Below the pieces are notes generated by a model. It was not told the origin of the DNA. It did not search any database and saw only the letters and a program-made list of their open reading frames with translations. A stretch of DNA of 64,000 nucleotides from Gonocerus acuteangulatus. Taxonomy: Eukaryota > Arthropoda > Insecta > Hemiptera > Coreidae. Shown here one piece after another: positions 31,606-41,795 of the stretch (the first letter of the stretch is position 1; every line of letters starts with the position of its first letter). Where the stretch lies: contig OX328132.1 of NCBI GenBank assembly GCA_946811695.1, positions 54,695,359-54,759,358 of the forward strand, given 5' to 3'. The position numbers and the translations under genes were made by a program.

Positions 31606-31800
31606 TTAGATGTACTTCTTGAGCCACATATTTCCAGAAAGTAAAACCAACATTTCCGCTTTTCTACGGCTCATTCTGGTCCGCTGCTCAGAAATGATTT
31701 TTCCAGCGGCTGAAAATACACTTTCTGAGAGTAAAGACGAGCCTGTAACACAAAGGTATTTCCTGGCTACATTATGTAGTTGGTTGTATTCACCAGACTG
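31606..31800 (-). pseudogene. hAT transposase C-terminal dimerisation domain (fragment)
   Basis: The minus-strand frame ends at the stop 31,606-31,608 and reads, in order, L-H-N-V-A-R-K-Y-L, T-G-S-S-L-L-S-E-S-V-F-S-A-A-G-K-I-I, E-Q-R-T-R-M-S, E-M-L-V-L-L and N-M-W-L. This is the hAT C-terminal region (A-x-x-Y-L ... S-S-x-x-S-E-x-x-F-S-x-A-G ... R-x-R-L-S), which pairs transposase subunits. About 64 residues remain of a usual 500-700. The RNase H-like DDE core and BED finger are missing. Confidence 0.9.
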
Positions 31801-31994
31801 TTATTTTTCAGTATTTAATTCACCAGACGTGTCAGTATTTAATACCACAACCCTCCAGATGAAGAGAACTAATAGGTAGAAAAATAGTAAAAAATCTATC
31901 GATAGTTCAGGACTATCGATAGCTACTATTGATAGTCATGAACTATAGATATATCGATAGTAACTATCGACTATCGACCATCACTATGAGATGC

Positions 31995-32920
31995 TATATG
32001 AGGAGCAAAATCTATCCAATACGGCGCACGATTATTATTCTAAATTATTTCCAAGTTCCACTAAAATAATGAGTTATTACTAAAATCTTAGAGGAAATTA
32101 CACACAATTAGCATTTTTTTGCGACTTCTTTCTCCAGTGGTGTCTTTGGCCAGATGACTCGGTGATGTCTGCTGCATTCCAGCGAGCCCTTGCAGCCAAT
32201 TTTGATTGCACGATATTTCACGGGGATAAACTTCACATGCAGTGACGTTTTACATTATTTACTAACAAAAACGTTAATTTGTTTGTGGGCCCGCAAAATA
32301 GCCCACCTTGTAGGCCAAAGGGACCGCCTGGGGCTGTTGATTTGCTAGGCCTTCCCTAAGTCCATCTCTGGAATAGGTTCATAAGTGCCGGATGGATGAG
32401 CTTCTGGAACAAAGGAAAATGGACTAGAACTCTTATGGTCATAGAAAAATCTTGGAGTGTAGATATTTATTGGACGCAGATAGAATGCGTCTTTACTCCG
32501 ATTTGTACCTTCAGATTGGGTAAACTGCACTATAGGAATTAATATGAATATATTATAGTAAAACATATTGTTCCCTGTAGAGATTCAAGAATACCAGTCC
32601 TGCCCAGAAGGCCAAAAGTCTGTCTTGACCTTAGGGGATTTTTTAAACAGGGTGTTTCAAGTGGCCAAACTGAAAATTTGAACTAGGGGCCTTAAAACAA
32701 GAAAGAAAATACCTCTGAGGATATGTCCGCAAACGCTTAGTTTAGGAGATATTCGTGAACCTGATTGGATTGGATTGGATTTGGGTTTCAGGGCAAACAA
32801 CTTTGTGGTTCTCATTGCCCGATTTTTTTTCTCTTTAGATTACATTTAGTGTTCAGTATACGTGACCCTGAAACAGCCTATATATAAAGTTCCGTGTGTT
32901 TATACATCGCGTTTAACACA
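31995..32920. other. Intergenic sequence, no gene recognised
   Basis: An ACAGGGTGTTTCAAGTGGCC segment at about 32,648 may be another ACCCTGT-type repeat end. 32,760-32,785 is a short GATTG(G) tandem followed by TTCTCATTGCCCGATTTTTT, similar to 56,795-56,815. Nothing else is supported. Confidence 0.4.
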
Positions 32921-32924
32921 AGAA

Positions 32925-32983
32925 AATGCTGCAACTGTTCATGCCATAAAATCTAAAGCATTCATCTGCTTGTACTGTCAATG
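32925..32983. repeat. Left part of the ~35 bp minisatellite
   Basis: About 1.5 units (AAATCTAAAGCATTCATCTG...ACTGTCAATG) that continue at 34,584 once the 1,600 bp insertion is removed. Confidence 0.8.
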
Positions 32984-34583
32984 GGCCGGGTGAATAAAAA
33001 CAAGTAGGACGAGTAAATACTCGTGGAGTCTCGAAAAACAAGTAAATACTTAAATTGAAGTGAATAAAACAAGTATCTACTATTACTTGCAAGTAAATAC
33101 TTGTACGGAAAATATATACTACGTAAACCTGAATTGGTGTGAATAAGCGAAAGTAAATACTTCCGTGGCGAGTAAATACTTGTAGATTTGCAAGTTCGCC
33201 TGACCCCAGACTCGCCAGCCCGTACTTGCGTTTCGAGATGGCTGCATAGTTAAGGAAACGACCTCCAATTACGTATCCAGGGGTTTTTGGGGTCGCTGAT
33301 TACGAATTCATTGTCAGAATTAAAAAAAATCAAATGGCGGATCTAATATTGCGTCTTTTTATACAACAAAAAAACGTGAACAAAATGAAAAAAATTAGCG
33401 ATTGGTCTAAAACTTATTTTTTTTGTGGTTATTAGAGTCTGTGATTACAAATTTATCGAAAGTGACAAAAATTCAAAACTGCGGAATGCAATATGGCGAA
33501 GAGCTATACGAAAAAACTTGCTAAAAATTAAATAAAAATTTATCCATTGACCATAAACTTACTTTTTTGTGATTATCAGGGACTTTGATTACAAATTTAT
33601 CAAAAATCAAAAACATCAAAATAGCGGAATGCAATATGGCGTCGTGTTTACGAAAACACTTCGTAAAAATGAAATAAAAATTTAGCCATTGATCTTAAAC
33701 TTACTGTTTTGTGATTATTAGGGTCTGTGATTACAAATTTATCAAAAATGCCAACTCAATGATGAAAAAACCCTAACTAACCCCCCTTAAAAACCCCTCT
33801 TTTTTATAGAAACTTTTTTTTCGACTTTTGGCCGCATTTTAGGCATTCCGTCCCACTGTGCTACGTGGTGTCAAACATCACAGAAACCGGTGAAATATAA
33901 GTCCCGATCTATCTAACATGAAACTAGTAGGGTTCGAGAGCGAGAGTGTCAATTTTATTAGAAGCTACTATCTCGATGAAAACACCTAAGCTCGAGGCGC
34001 GTTGTTAGCGGCAACAACAAAAAAATGGAATTTTTTCTCAGATATAGCAGTGATTCAGGACATCAAAGTGGCATAGGGTATCAAAAATTGATCGGCTAAA
34101 CATGCCCAAGCCATTTCTTTATCCGATGTAATTTTCGGCAATATTGGTTTAGTTAATACACTACAGTCTTACAATAACGCTACAAAAATAGCCCTACTGT
34201 TACAACCAGCAATCGTATCGCTTTCATTCATAGCTGCAAAATGACAAACACAATCAGGCACAACTGCTGACTACTAAGAAAAAAGGATATGAGTCGAGTT
34301 GGCAATAAGTTAAAAAAGAACTTCAAGGATAATAGGATAAAATGGACAGAAAGATACAACAGGAAAGATGTGTTGTGATGGGCCACTACGAGTATTTACT
34401 CGCATTTCTAGTGAACTCGTTCGACTCGCGAGTAAATACTTGCAAGTATACTCTCGAAATGACAAGTAAACGGTCACGAGTAAACTCTTCGCTTTATTCA
34501 CATCGGTTTACTTGCCCTCTAAATACTTGTCACACTTTACTTGTTAGTAAATACTTGTCCTACTCGTTTTTATTCACCCGGCA
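32984..34583. mobile_element. 1,600 bp TIR element, 5 bp target duplication, superfamily uncertain
   Basis: Terminal inverted repeats of ~37 bp start GGCCGGGTGAATAAAAAC (left) and TGCCGGGTGAATAAAAAC (right, inverted). Inside them lie ~200 bp zones dense in (C/G)AAGTAAATACTTG/GAGTAAATACTCG motifs on both sides. Flanks are CAATG at 32,979-32,983 and 34,584-34,588. Removing element plus one CAATG restores a consensus unit of the surrounding 35 bp minisatellite, so the ends are firm. No transposase is encoded; frames inside are short. A 5 bp duplication with this terminus fits no superfamily I can name with confidence. Confidence 0.88.
33290..33750. repeat. ~143 bp tandem repeat inside the 1,600 bp element
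   Basis: GATTACGAATT/GATTACAAATTTATC recurs at 33,298, 33,442, 33,587 and 33,728. Each unit also has AATGGCGGATC/GCGGAATGCAATATGGCG and AAAATTTA(G/T)CCATTGA. The GGGGTCGCTGATTACGAAT motif at the start is one I know as a scattered repeat in arthropod genomes. Confidence 0.85.
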
Positions 34584-35040
34584 CAATGTCTTAAACATTC
34601 ATCCACTCTTGCTGTAAAAATCTGAAGCATTCATCTTCTCTTTTCTGTGAATATCTAAAGCTTTCACCTCCTCGTGTCCTAAATATCTAAAGTATTTAAC
34701 TTTTCATGTCGTAAATATCTATAGAATTCTTCTCCACGTGCTGTAAATATCTGATCCATTCATCTCCTCAAAGTGTAAATATTTAAAGCTTTCGCCTTCT
34801 CTTGCTGTAAAAATCTGAAGTATTCATCGTCTCTTTCTGTAAACACCTAAGGAATTCATCTCCTTGTAGCGCAAATATTTAAAACTTCATCTCCTCGTGT
34901 CGTAGTTGCTTAAAGCATTCATCTCTTCGAGCCGTTAATATGTAAAGCATTCATCTCCTCCTGCTGTAAAAAATCTGTAGCATTCATCTTCTCTGTCTGT
35001 GAATAGCGAAAGCTTTCTTCTTCCAGTTCCATAAATATCG
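34584..35040. repeat. ~35 bp minisatellite
   Basis: About 12-13 degenerate units close to GCTGTAAATATCTAAAGCAT + TCATCTCCTCGT. They begin directly at the right end of the 1,600 bp element and continue those at 32,925. Confidence 0.9.
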
Positions 35041-35710
35041 TAATAATTTATCCCTTTGTGGTTATATAACTATGTCGTGAATTCGAATGTATAATTCGTG
35101 AAAATTGCTTGAAGTAAATTAAGATTCTTTCATGGAGGGTCTACTTTATGCACAAACAACATCAACGTGTGTTATTTGCAATAACACTTTTTCTTAAAAC
35201 ACCTACAAAGGTAACTTGAGCCGTGTTTACATTGAACATTAAATCTGTTCCACTAACTGGTCGTGGAGAGGTGATTGGTGAATGGAGCGAGGGTGGGTAT
35301 GGATGGAGGGTAATGGCGAATGTGGCTCTGCAAACATGTGCCCTCTTTCTCGACGTCGCTTTGAAGTTTTTTCTGATTAAGCGTAGAACTCGTCGGGAGC
35401 CGGTGGCTCGAATCATGGGCTCGCCTCTTATGTGTGTTCCTTCAATATTTAATTAGCTTGGAGTGCTATTTGGCAGGGAAGGCCCTCCAATCAGGACTTG
35501 CCTTCACACCACCTGCTTCGGTGCTCCAGGATTTTTTACCACCTTTTTTGCCTGTGTTAAATTCACTTACGTTCACTTGCCTACTGGGTGTAGAAGAATG
35601 TAATCTGGGGTACTTAGGCATATGAAGTAAAATAAGTGTTAAATTGTGGCGGAACAGAACATGATTTATTTTGTTGGATTCTTATATTTGTTGGACTTAA
35701 ATTGTTGTCT
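35041..35710. other. Intergenic sequence; possible conserved non-coding stretch
   Basis: 35,220-35,600 is G/C-balanced and unique in the window. Frames on both strands (35,223-35,456 plus; 35,162-35,416 minus) overlap and neither shows a recognisable domain. Confidence 0.4.
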
Positions 35711-35884
35711 TTTTTTTTTAACGGCGCTTCGACAACTAGGCCATTAGTACCGACATCCAGGGAGCAGCGAGGAATACCCCAACGAGCCGTGGGATGAGAA
35801 AATTCCTGCATCCGGTGGGGATCGAACCCACCATCTCCCGCTTATGAAACTAAAGCGCTAGCCACTAGACCACTGGAGACCCCA
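35711..35884 (-). mobile_element. SINE-A, short tail, diverged
   Basis: TTAACGGCGCTTCGACAACT...AGTACCGACATCCAGGGAGC...TGGGGATCGAACCCACC...TAGACCACTGGAGACCCC. Both A-box and B-box regions are present. Flanks ATTGTTGTC and ATTTCTGTC agree at 7 of 9 positions, possibly a decayed target duplication. Older than the copies at 30,051 and 62,849. Confidence 0.92.
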
Positions 35885-37410
35885 TTTCTGTCCTATAAAG
35901 ATCTTTGTCAAATTCCTCTTAACAACCTGAAGTAATCCATGACACTGACTTGCTATATTCTTGTATGTAGCTAATTCCATAATGCTTGAGTATTTTTTTT
36001 TTACTGGTGATCCGGCGGTAACGTTTTCACTTTACGTGGGGAATATCACAGACATACCATTCTGCATACTGTCAAAAATATTTAAAAAAAAAATGTAATG
36101 CTTCCAGTTCATTTATTTTTATAACTATAACTTTTCTGGTGATATTTTTAACAAAATGAATTATTGATGGGTTTTAATAAATTTTGTTACGAGCACTTAA
36201 TTTTACTGTTTATAGGAAGAGTAATCATTAAAGTGCAAGTGATCAGGGTAAAATCGTAGCGAAATGAAAAAGTAAATAGGTTTTGGTTGGTAGAAATAAT
36301 TTCAGTAATGAAATTGTTTAGGATAACATTTGAAGAGGGCGTAGGCGACATCCCTCTACCAGAAAGATTTTTTCCCCCTTCTTCTTTAACCATTCCATTA
36401 AAGATAAATTGTTGCTGGTTGGGTCGCCGGGGGGGGGGGGGAGAGGATGTAGCGGCGTTCATTGGGAAAAAACAAGAGATAATAAGAAATAAGAGGGTCT
36501 CTGATAACTAGGTTAGCCTTAGGGGTGGTATTGGTAATCAGGGATCCTTCTTCTCTTCCTTTTCATTTTCTCCTTCCTGCTTTCTGCTCTTCCCCTTGGC
36601 TATAAATCCCTCCTCCTAAACGCAAAACCTGCTTCGGGGCCTTTTTAATTTCTCCCTCCCGCCACCCTTCCTGCTCGGAGGAGCAATTTTTTCAAGTAAC
36701 AAGTCTTGAAGGAAATATTTCCTCATTTCGAGGCGGATGGGGAGACGGGAGTAGAAAAAGTATTTAGAAACGACAGAAGGGGCTCGGTAATAAAATTAAA
36801 CACTTGATTAGCCCGAAGGAATATCGCCATCACCTCATCACCTTCCCTCCAGCTCAACGCCCACTCCAAGCTCCAATAACCTCTCGAACATTTCTCCACC
36901 AATACGCCCAACAAGCTTCTTTATTCCTTTCAAAACCCCCAAAATAACAAAATCATTGATTCTTTAATTTTTTGCGCGCACAATAATCTGGCAGTACTAA
37001 TAATAATAAAAAATTATATCCAACTGACAATGAGATGGTTGTTGGTAGTTGGGATATGGTAAGGGTTCACCTACATAGGATAAAAATGTCGGGGGGGGGG
37101 GGGCTGGTAGCATCCGTGGGAGTAGGGAAACTTTTAACACTTTAGTGCAAAAGGGTGAGTTTTGAATTTCTCTGGACACATTGTAACCTGGGGTAAATAT
37201 TGAAGTCATTTTTCGTTTTTATAGACATTCTTTGTTTAAAGGAAGTGTTCTCATCAATACAATTTCGAGAGGGGCTGCAGCCCCCTCAATAAGTATAGGA
37301 ACACAAAAATAATAGTGTCAAAAATTAACTACAAATGAGTTTGAAGTTACAAGAATTATGAATAATTATTTCCATTTAATAGAATATTACCTCACCATTT
37401 AATTGATTGG
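35885..37410. other. Intergenic sequence; possible conserved non-coding stretch
   Basis: Poly(G) runs at about 36,430-36,441 and 37,091-37,103. 36,480-36,950 is pyrimidine-rich and balanced, unique in the window. The ~70-90 codon frames on both strands here overlap poly(G)/poly(C) and have no domain. Confidence 0.4.
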
Positions 37411-37414
37411 TGTT

Positions 37415-37560
37415 TTTAACTCGTTTCCTCCTTCTCTCCATTGATAGGAAACCCGCTTCTGCCGTCGAACCAATGACGTAATCCGAAAGTGCCGACTAAA
37501 AGATTTCATGTTTTAGAACTCTTAGATAACGAAAATAGCGGTGGTTAAAATTGAAATATA
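37415..37560 (+). repeat. Decayed F terminal segment
   Basis: CTCGTTTCCTCCTTCTCTCC...GATAGGAAACCCGCTTC (degenerate hairpin), TGACGTAATCCGAAAGTGCC, AACTCTTAGATAACGAAAAT and GCGGTGGTTAAAATTG. The block order equals 11,753-11,885. Confidence 0.75.
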
Positions 37561-37710
37561 TTGTTGAGTAATTAAATGAATTTTTGTATGAAAAGTCCAA
37601 TAGTTAACTTTAACTATTAATAGATATTGGAAAATATGTATTTAATAGAGCTTATTCAACCTGTTACGGAGATTTCTATTATACAATTTCTTAAAGAAAA
37701 GAATAACAGA

Positions 37711-38020
37711 TTATTTATTTATTTTATTTTAAGGGTTTTACGTCTATGGCGATAAGCTCTTGGATAGCAGATTACCCCAGGAGTAGGATATACAACAGGA
37801 AGTTTGATTTGCTGGAAAGGCCGGTGTTGTTAGACAGAAGATTCACGTGCTAGCATGATTTATGACATGCCCGACCTTCCATACTTGCACTTCCAAAGTG
37901 CAGTCTAAACGTCCGATATAGATTTTTGCTTGAAGATCTGAAGTTTTTTTTTCTCCTAGCCGAGTCCCAACCATCCCTTGACTTCGCGTCTCCACAACGG
38001 CTAACCATCTTCATCTTATT
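37711..38020 (-). mobile_element. SINE-B, probably near full length
   Basis: Left edge (minus-strand 3' end) is the (TAAA)-type tail and AAGGGTTTTACGTCTATGGC-GATAAGCTC, the SINE-B terminus. The far edge has a tRNA-like block (GGTTAGCCGTTGTGGAGACG ... GGTTGGGACTC on the minus strand). No clear target duplication. This is the best guide in the window to the SINE-B body. Confidence 0.5.
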
Positions 38021-38027
38021 TAGTTAT

Positions 38028-38105
38028 TTTTTTTTATTTATTGATCTTTTAAGGTGCGTCGATTGCTGGAATCTTTAGCAGCGACGTCTCATATTTTAGT
38101 GTTTC
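38028..38105 (-). mobile_element. SINE-A-related 3' stub
   Basis: T-rich run then TTAAGGTGCGTCGATTGCTG...TTTAGCAGCGACGTC, a diverged SINE-A 3' end directly behind SINE-B. Confidence 0.45.
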
Positions 38106-38169
38106 TGTTCGCTCTCTAGCAGGCTAAAAAATCGACAGATTTTAATGAAAGGTATTATTGCTTTACTAA

Positions 38170-38225
38170 TGTCACTCGGGAACCGCGCTAAGATGACGCA
38201 GTTCCTGCGAGTCGGACTTTTGTGT
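38170..38225 (+). repeat. Isolated F terminus
   Basis: GGGAACCGCGCTAAGATGAC then GCAGTTCCTGCGAGTCGGAC: the outer ~50 bp of element F without the rest. Confidence 0.8.
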
Positions 38226-38514
38226 GTTAAGTAAATTTGTCTTGTGGAGGTTGTTCAGTATGTTATCTATACATTAGCTTCCTTCAGGGAGTAATTGAGT
38301 CATATTTTAACGTACGTCGATTTGTTTCCTCTGTAAACATTCAGTCAATATGTGCTTAATAGCATAGGTCTTTCAGACTGTGTATCATTCATGAATAGCT
38401 AATCATTATCATTGGTAATTTAAAATAAAATGTTTTCTCAATGGAAAAATATATTCATCTTTCTTTAGTGCTTTAAAGACTATAATAAATAAATACTTTA
38501 TATCTGTTTTATAT
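38226..38514. other. A/T-rich sequence, no feature recognised
   Basis: No repeat copy or reading frame recognised. Confidence 0.4.
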
Positions 38515-38849
38515 ACAGGGTGTATTGCAAGTTAATAACAAAACTCCAGGGGGTGTAACTCGATAAAATAATTAGTTCAACACCGCGAATCAAATATTTC
38601 ACTCTGTTCCAGAAATACTCCGTTCTAATGGTTCTTCTGCTTGTACACATGTTTTTCAACATTTCTGAAATCAACATTAAGTTTGCTTTAAGGTCAATTC
38701 ACATCTATTGTTCACAAATATCTCATTCAACCCACAATATAAATTCAAAAAGTAGAAATTAATAAAAGCTGCGTTTCAGAATTTAATTGGAATTCTAGAG
38801 TGAAAAATCATCAAATAAATAAAAGTAATTTTATCTTTATTTTCGTGAT

Positions 38850-38850
<1 letters not shown>
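38515..38850 (-). repeat. Dispersed repeat H, copy 2
   Basis: Starts with TATACAGGGTGTATTGCAAG and follows the block order of copy 3 (59,735). A 59,880-type segment is missing. On the minus strand it ends ...ACACCCTGTAT. Confidence 0.75.
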
Positions 38851-38881
<31 letters not shown>

Positions 38882-38900
38882 TATATATATATATATATTA
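38851..38900. repeat. (AT)n/(AC)n microsatellite
   Basis: AT units, a short ACACACAC run, and AT units again, at the inner side of H copy 2. Confidence 0.95.
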
Positions 38901-39540
38901 TATATTATCAGAGAGAGATAGAGATAGAGAAAGGTAGTTTGCTAGATAAAAAGTGTTTAAGGATATTTTCAAAACGGCTGAACGAGAACTTGGACAGACA
39001 GATTCATCATGTCGGCTGAAAACCAAAATGTTATCAAGAATTTATCTGGGCCTTCATCAAGAGCTGTTCCTTCTGATTGATAACCTCCCCTCCGGGAAAT
39101 TGAGAAAAAATTGATCTCGCCCAATTTAGCCTGGATATATTAATAAGGAGATTAAAGTGAGCGGATCTATCAATTAAGGTTGGAATTCGATCCTGGTGGG
39201 GGGGGGGGGCTGTGTAATGTGTTTACACGCCGAAAAGGGGCAATATCCTTAGGAAATTCAAAAGAGCTGCCCTTCTGGGGGATTAAGTGCTATCGGGTAG
39301 GTAATGTGAGAAATACCTTACCTAAATTACCATACCTCATCTCCCTTGATCTTATTAATGAGAATATTCCATTTATCCAATAATAATCAAAAATTGACAG
39401 GTTCCTATTAGAGTAAGTAATATTTATTTGTTTGATATATACTGCCTCTACCCAAGTGAGTCATTGGCAGTTCTCTAGTGAGTAAGTAATAATAAGAGCA
39501 TAAAAATAGCGAATTGTCGAAAAACATTTATATAGACGTT
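38901..39540. other. Intergenic sequence, no gene recognised
   Basis: A GAGATA-type repeat at about 38,910-38,930, an 11 G run at 39,199-39,209, otherwise unique sequence. No supported frame. Confidence 0.4.
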
Positions 39541-39900
39541 TATAATATTTATTTTACTTCTCTACATGTTCGATCCGTTTCGGTGCCTCTTCAAAGCACG
39601 GTTCTTGTTTTAAATACAAGAGCTTCAGTCGGGGGTCTCCCGTGGTCTAATGGCTAGCGCCTTGGATTCATAAGCGGGAGATGGTGGGTTCAATTCCCAA
39701 CCTCCGGCAGGAATTTTATCATCCCACGGCTCGCTGGTAAAATTCCTCGCTGCACCCTGGATGTCGGCGCTAATGACCTAGATGTAGATGCGCCGTAAAA
39801 AAAAAAAAAAAAAAAAAAAAACCGAACGATTTTATTTAAAATATATTTCCATGAAGAGGCACCAACACGTTGCGATTTAATTTGTGTAAGTATTGCTTAC
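39541..39900 (-). repeat. Inverted arms with GAAGAGGCACC motif, split by SINE-A
   Basis: GGTGCCTCTTCAAAGCACGG and CCGTTTCGGTGCC (39,570-39,600) face ATGAAGAGGCACCAACACGT (39,852-39,872). On the minus strand the left arm reads TTGAAGAGGCACCGAAACGG, again the GAAGA...CGAAAC pattern. SINE-A at 39,632 sits between the arms. Confidence 0.5.
39632..39822 (+). mobile_element. SINE-A, full length
   Basis: Complete head, body and 3' end with a ~26 nt A tail. A-box TGGTCTAATGG and B-box GGTTCAATTCC are intact. No convincing target duplication at the edges, so the flank may have been rearranged. Confidence 0.95.
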
Positions 39901-39948
39901 ATTCAGATTTAGTTAATGTTTGAAGTTAGTTTGTGAGATGTTAGTCAA

Positions 39949-40673
39949 CTCAATGATAATTGTTTTCTATAATACAAAACTCAAGCTTCAGTTGTTTCTA
40001 TAATAACCTTTCAATAGTTCCCGGTGTTCCTCAAAACTATTTACTACCATTTTCCATTCTCAAAATAATTACATAATTCAGAACATCCAGCAAATATGCC
40101 ATCAGATTCTCCTCCAAGTCCATCAAATACACCATCAACCCTAGACTCTTGTGCACCTACAGTTGAAGAAACCATATACCACATCCTACTCTACTGTCCT
40201 GCTTATGACAACATCCGACAAACATTATTCCCATCCACCATTCCATCAACTGAAGAGAATACATTTCTTGCAATTCTCAATAGTAATAGGAGAGAAACGT
40301 TTGTCAGATTTGTCAGCTTTATTTTGAAAATATTAAAACTAAGATGAGAAATACTGAATGATTAGAACATAAATAAAGAATAATATACTAATAATGAAAT
40401 ATAATCAATAAAAACCTTTTACTATTAAATATTATTTAATTTAAGTCAGAGGTAAGCATTTTATACTTTATTTTTATTGCTTTATTTATAATTTTATTTC
40501 TTCATCAATATATGAAGTAAAGAATTTACATAGTGTTATTGTTTTATAGTACTGTTTTATGTTTAATTTTGAAACCTCACCTATGAATTACTTAATATTA
40601 CTAACGTAACAACTAACGAAATTATATAAGTGCCATGAGTTGTAACTTAAAAGCAAATAAATTGAATTGAATT
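39949..40673 (+). mobile_element. 5'-truncated non-LTR retrotransposon with (ATTGA)n tail, 9 bp duplication
   Basis: Contains an ORF C-terminus (40,096-40,347), ~320 bp of A/T-rich 3' untranslated sequence and a short repeat tail AAATTGAATTGAATT. Flanks are a perfect GTTAGTCAA (39,940-39,948; 40,674-40,682). A short-repeat tail in place of poly(A) separates it from the Jockey-like family. Confidence 0.8.
40096..40347 (+). pseudogene. Non-LTR ORF C-terminus with zinc-knuckle block (fragment)
   Basis: The frame contains S-C-A-P-T-V-E-E-T-I-Y-H-I-L-L-Y-C-P-A-Y-D-N-I-R, the E-(T/D)-x-x-H-x-L-x-x-C-P-x-Y-x-x-x-R pattern of the terminal CCHC knuckle of non-LTR polymerase proteins. The first cysteine of the usual C-x2-C pair is not seen. 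The stop at 40,345 is followed by the 3' untranslated region, so the end is natural and the start is truncated. Confidence 0.75.
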
Positions 40674-40682
40674 GTTAGTCAA

Positions 40683-40834
40683 ATCATGTACGTATGTGTT
40701 CAGTAGAATATGGGTGTATTTTTCTTAATGATAAATCAGCTTTTCTTATTTATGTGAATGACCTATTCTTATGCGGCATAATAGTGAAGAGACAGTCGAC
40801 CGTTGCTATTAATAAGGTGTAGATGATCTGGGTT
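40683..40834. other. Short intergenic stretch
   Basis: No feature recognised. Confidence 0.4.
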
Positions 40835-41040
40835 CGGTCATTTGTTTAAATAAAACTACATTTTATAAATAAAATGTGTCATATTTATTGCCAACGTTTC
40901 GGCTTGAGTTACAAGCCATCTTCAGGGCTATGGGGAAGAGAGGGAACAGCTCCGTACTGACTTTGAAATGTAGTCTCCAAAGGTACGGATCTGTTCCCTC
41001 TCTTCTCTGAAGAACCGAGCTGAGTGGAGCTTCATTGAGT
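40835..41040 (-). repeat. Inverted element with hammerhead-like motif
   Basis: On the minus strand: CCTGAAGATGGCTTGTAACT-CAAGCCGAAACGTTGG followed by AATAAATATGACACATTTTA. GGCTTG and CAAGCC form a perfect 6 bp stem between CTGAAGA and GAAAC. 40,940-40,995 (GGGAACAGCTCCGTAC ... GTACGGATCTGTTCCC) is a further inverted repeat. No protein is encoded. Confidence 0.6.
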
Positions 41041-41423
41041 TATACAATGAGCAAAAGCAATTAAAAATCAAGAGGAGACATACCTATGAGCAGAGCAAGA
41101 ACTGGCCTGTTTGGAAATAGCTACTTCACTGTTTGTACATGTGCGAGGAAATCAGGATGTAGGGAAGTACAGAGTATTAGACAGGATCCAGGGGAATGAC
41201 CGCGAATGAAGATAGACCGGAAATGACAAGGTCCGAGGAATGACGGCGTCACGTGAAGGGCCTGCGTTGGACAACAGACAGTGTGTGAAATTCTCAAATA
41301 TTGTGTTTCTTGGCTCTGAAAATGGTTGTAGTTGGTGGAAGAGATTACTTCTCTGCCAATCTTATTGTCGACGTGATTTTTTTCAGGTTGAATATAAAGG
41401 CAGAATAAAACTGCCAACAACTG
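41041..41423. other. Intergenic sequence, no gene recognised
   Basis: Unique in the window. Frames on both strands overlap (41,121-41,426 minus; 41,240-41,587 plus) and show no domain; the plus frame runs into SINE-A2. Confidence 0.4.
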
Positions 41424-41617
41424 CAAACCTTGGCCTAGTGGCTAACGCTTTGGATTCTCATGCGGGAGATGGGAGATCGAGTCCCTCCTTAAGCAGGGAG
41501 TTTCCTCATTTTGGGGCCCGTTTAGAAAATTCACAGCTGCACCATGGATGTTTAGGAAAGGTGGTAACCAGTCGACTAATGGCCTAGATGTTAGTGCGCC
41601 GTAAAAAAACAAAAACA
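41424..41617 (+). mobile_element. SINE-A2, diverged SINE-A subfamily
   Basis: CTTGGCCTAGTGGCTAACGC (A-box), GGAGATCGAGTCCCTCC (B-box), then a body with TTAGGAAAGGTGGTAACCAG and 3' end GGCCTAGATGTTAGTGCGCC-GT and A-rich tail. The AGGAA(A)GGTGGTAACC segment is absent from young SINE-A but present at 52,575-52,675, so it defines an older subfamily. Confidence 0.85.
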
Positions 41618-41631
41618 AAACTGGAATACAG

Positions 41632-41795
41632 GGTGTATCGGAACTAGATGACAAAACCCATGGGGTGGCGAAACTAGTTCAAAAACGTAGTCCGCTACCC
41701 TACGTTTCTATCTCGTTTTGTTCCAGATATATACCGTTCTAAAGGTTGAATCGAGCGGCACAAAATGAAGGGTTTGGGCTAGCCAATGCACAGGG
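41632..41795 (-). repeat. ACCCTGTAT-type repeat terminus (3' region)
   Basis: TACAGGGTGTATCGGAACTA...CATTTCTATCTC-like...CCGTTCTAAAGGTT. It parallels the first ~130 bp of H copy 3 (59,735). On the minus strand it follows the stop codon of the coding-like remnant next to it, so it would be that element's 3' untranslated region. Confidence 0.6.

Larger units (their letters stand above)
31243..31986 (-). mobile_element. hAT element relic, 8 bp target duplication
   Basis: The 744 bp element starts TAAGGATGGGCGACAG and ends ...CTATCGACCATCACTA (12 of 16 terminal positions match inverted). It is flanked by a perfect TGAGATGC (31,235-31,242; 31,987-31,994). Subterminal TATCGATAG motifs are numerous on both sides, as in hAT elements with repeated transposase-binding sites. 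Inside are a transposase C-terminus on the minus strand and a SINE-C stub. Most of the transposase gene is deleted. Confidence 0.92.

Noticed and set aside
35162..35456. Opposing 77- and 84-codon frames
   Set aside because: They overlap on opposite strands and neither resembles a known protein; probably a chance effect of balanced composition.
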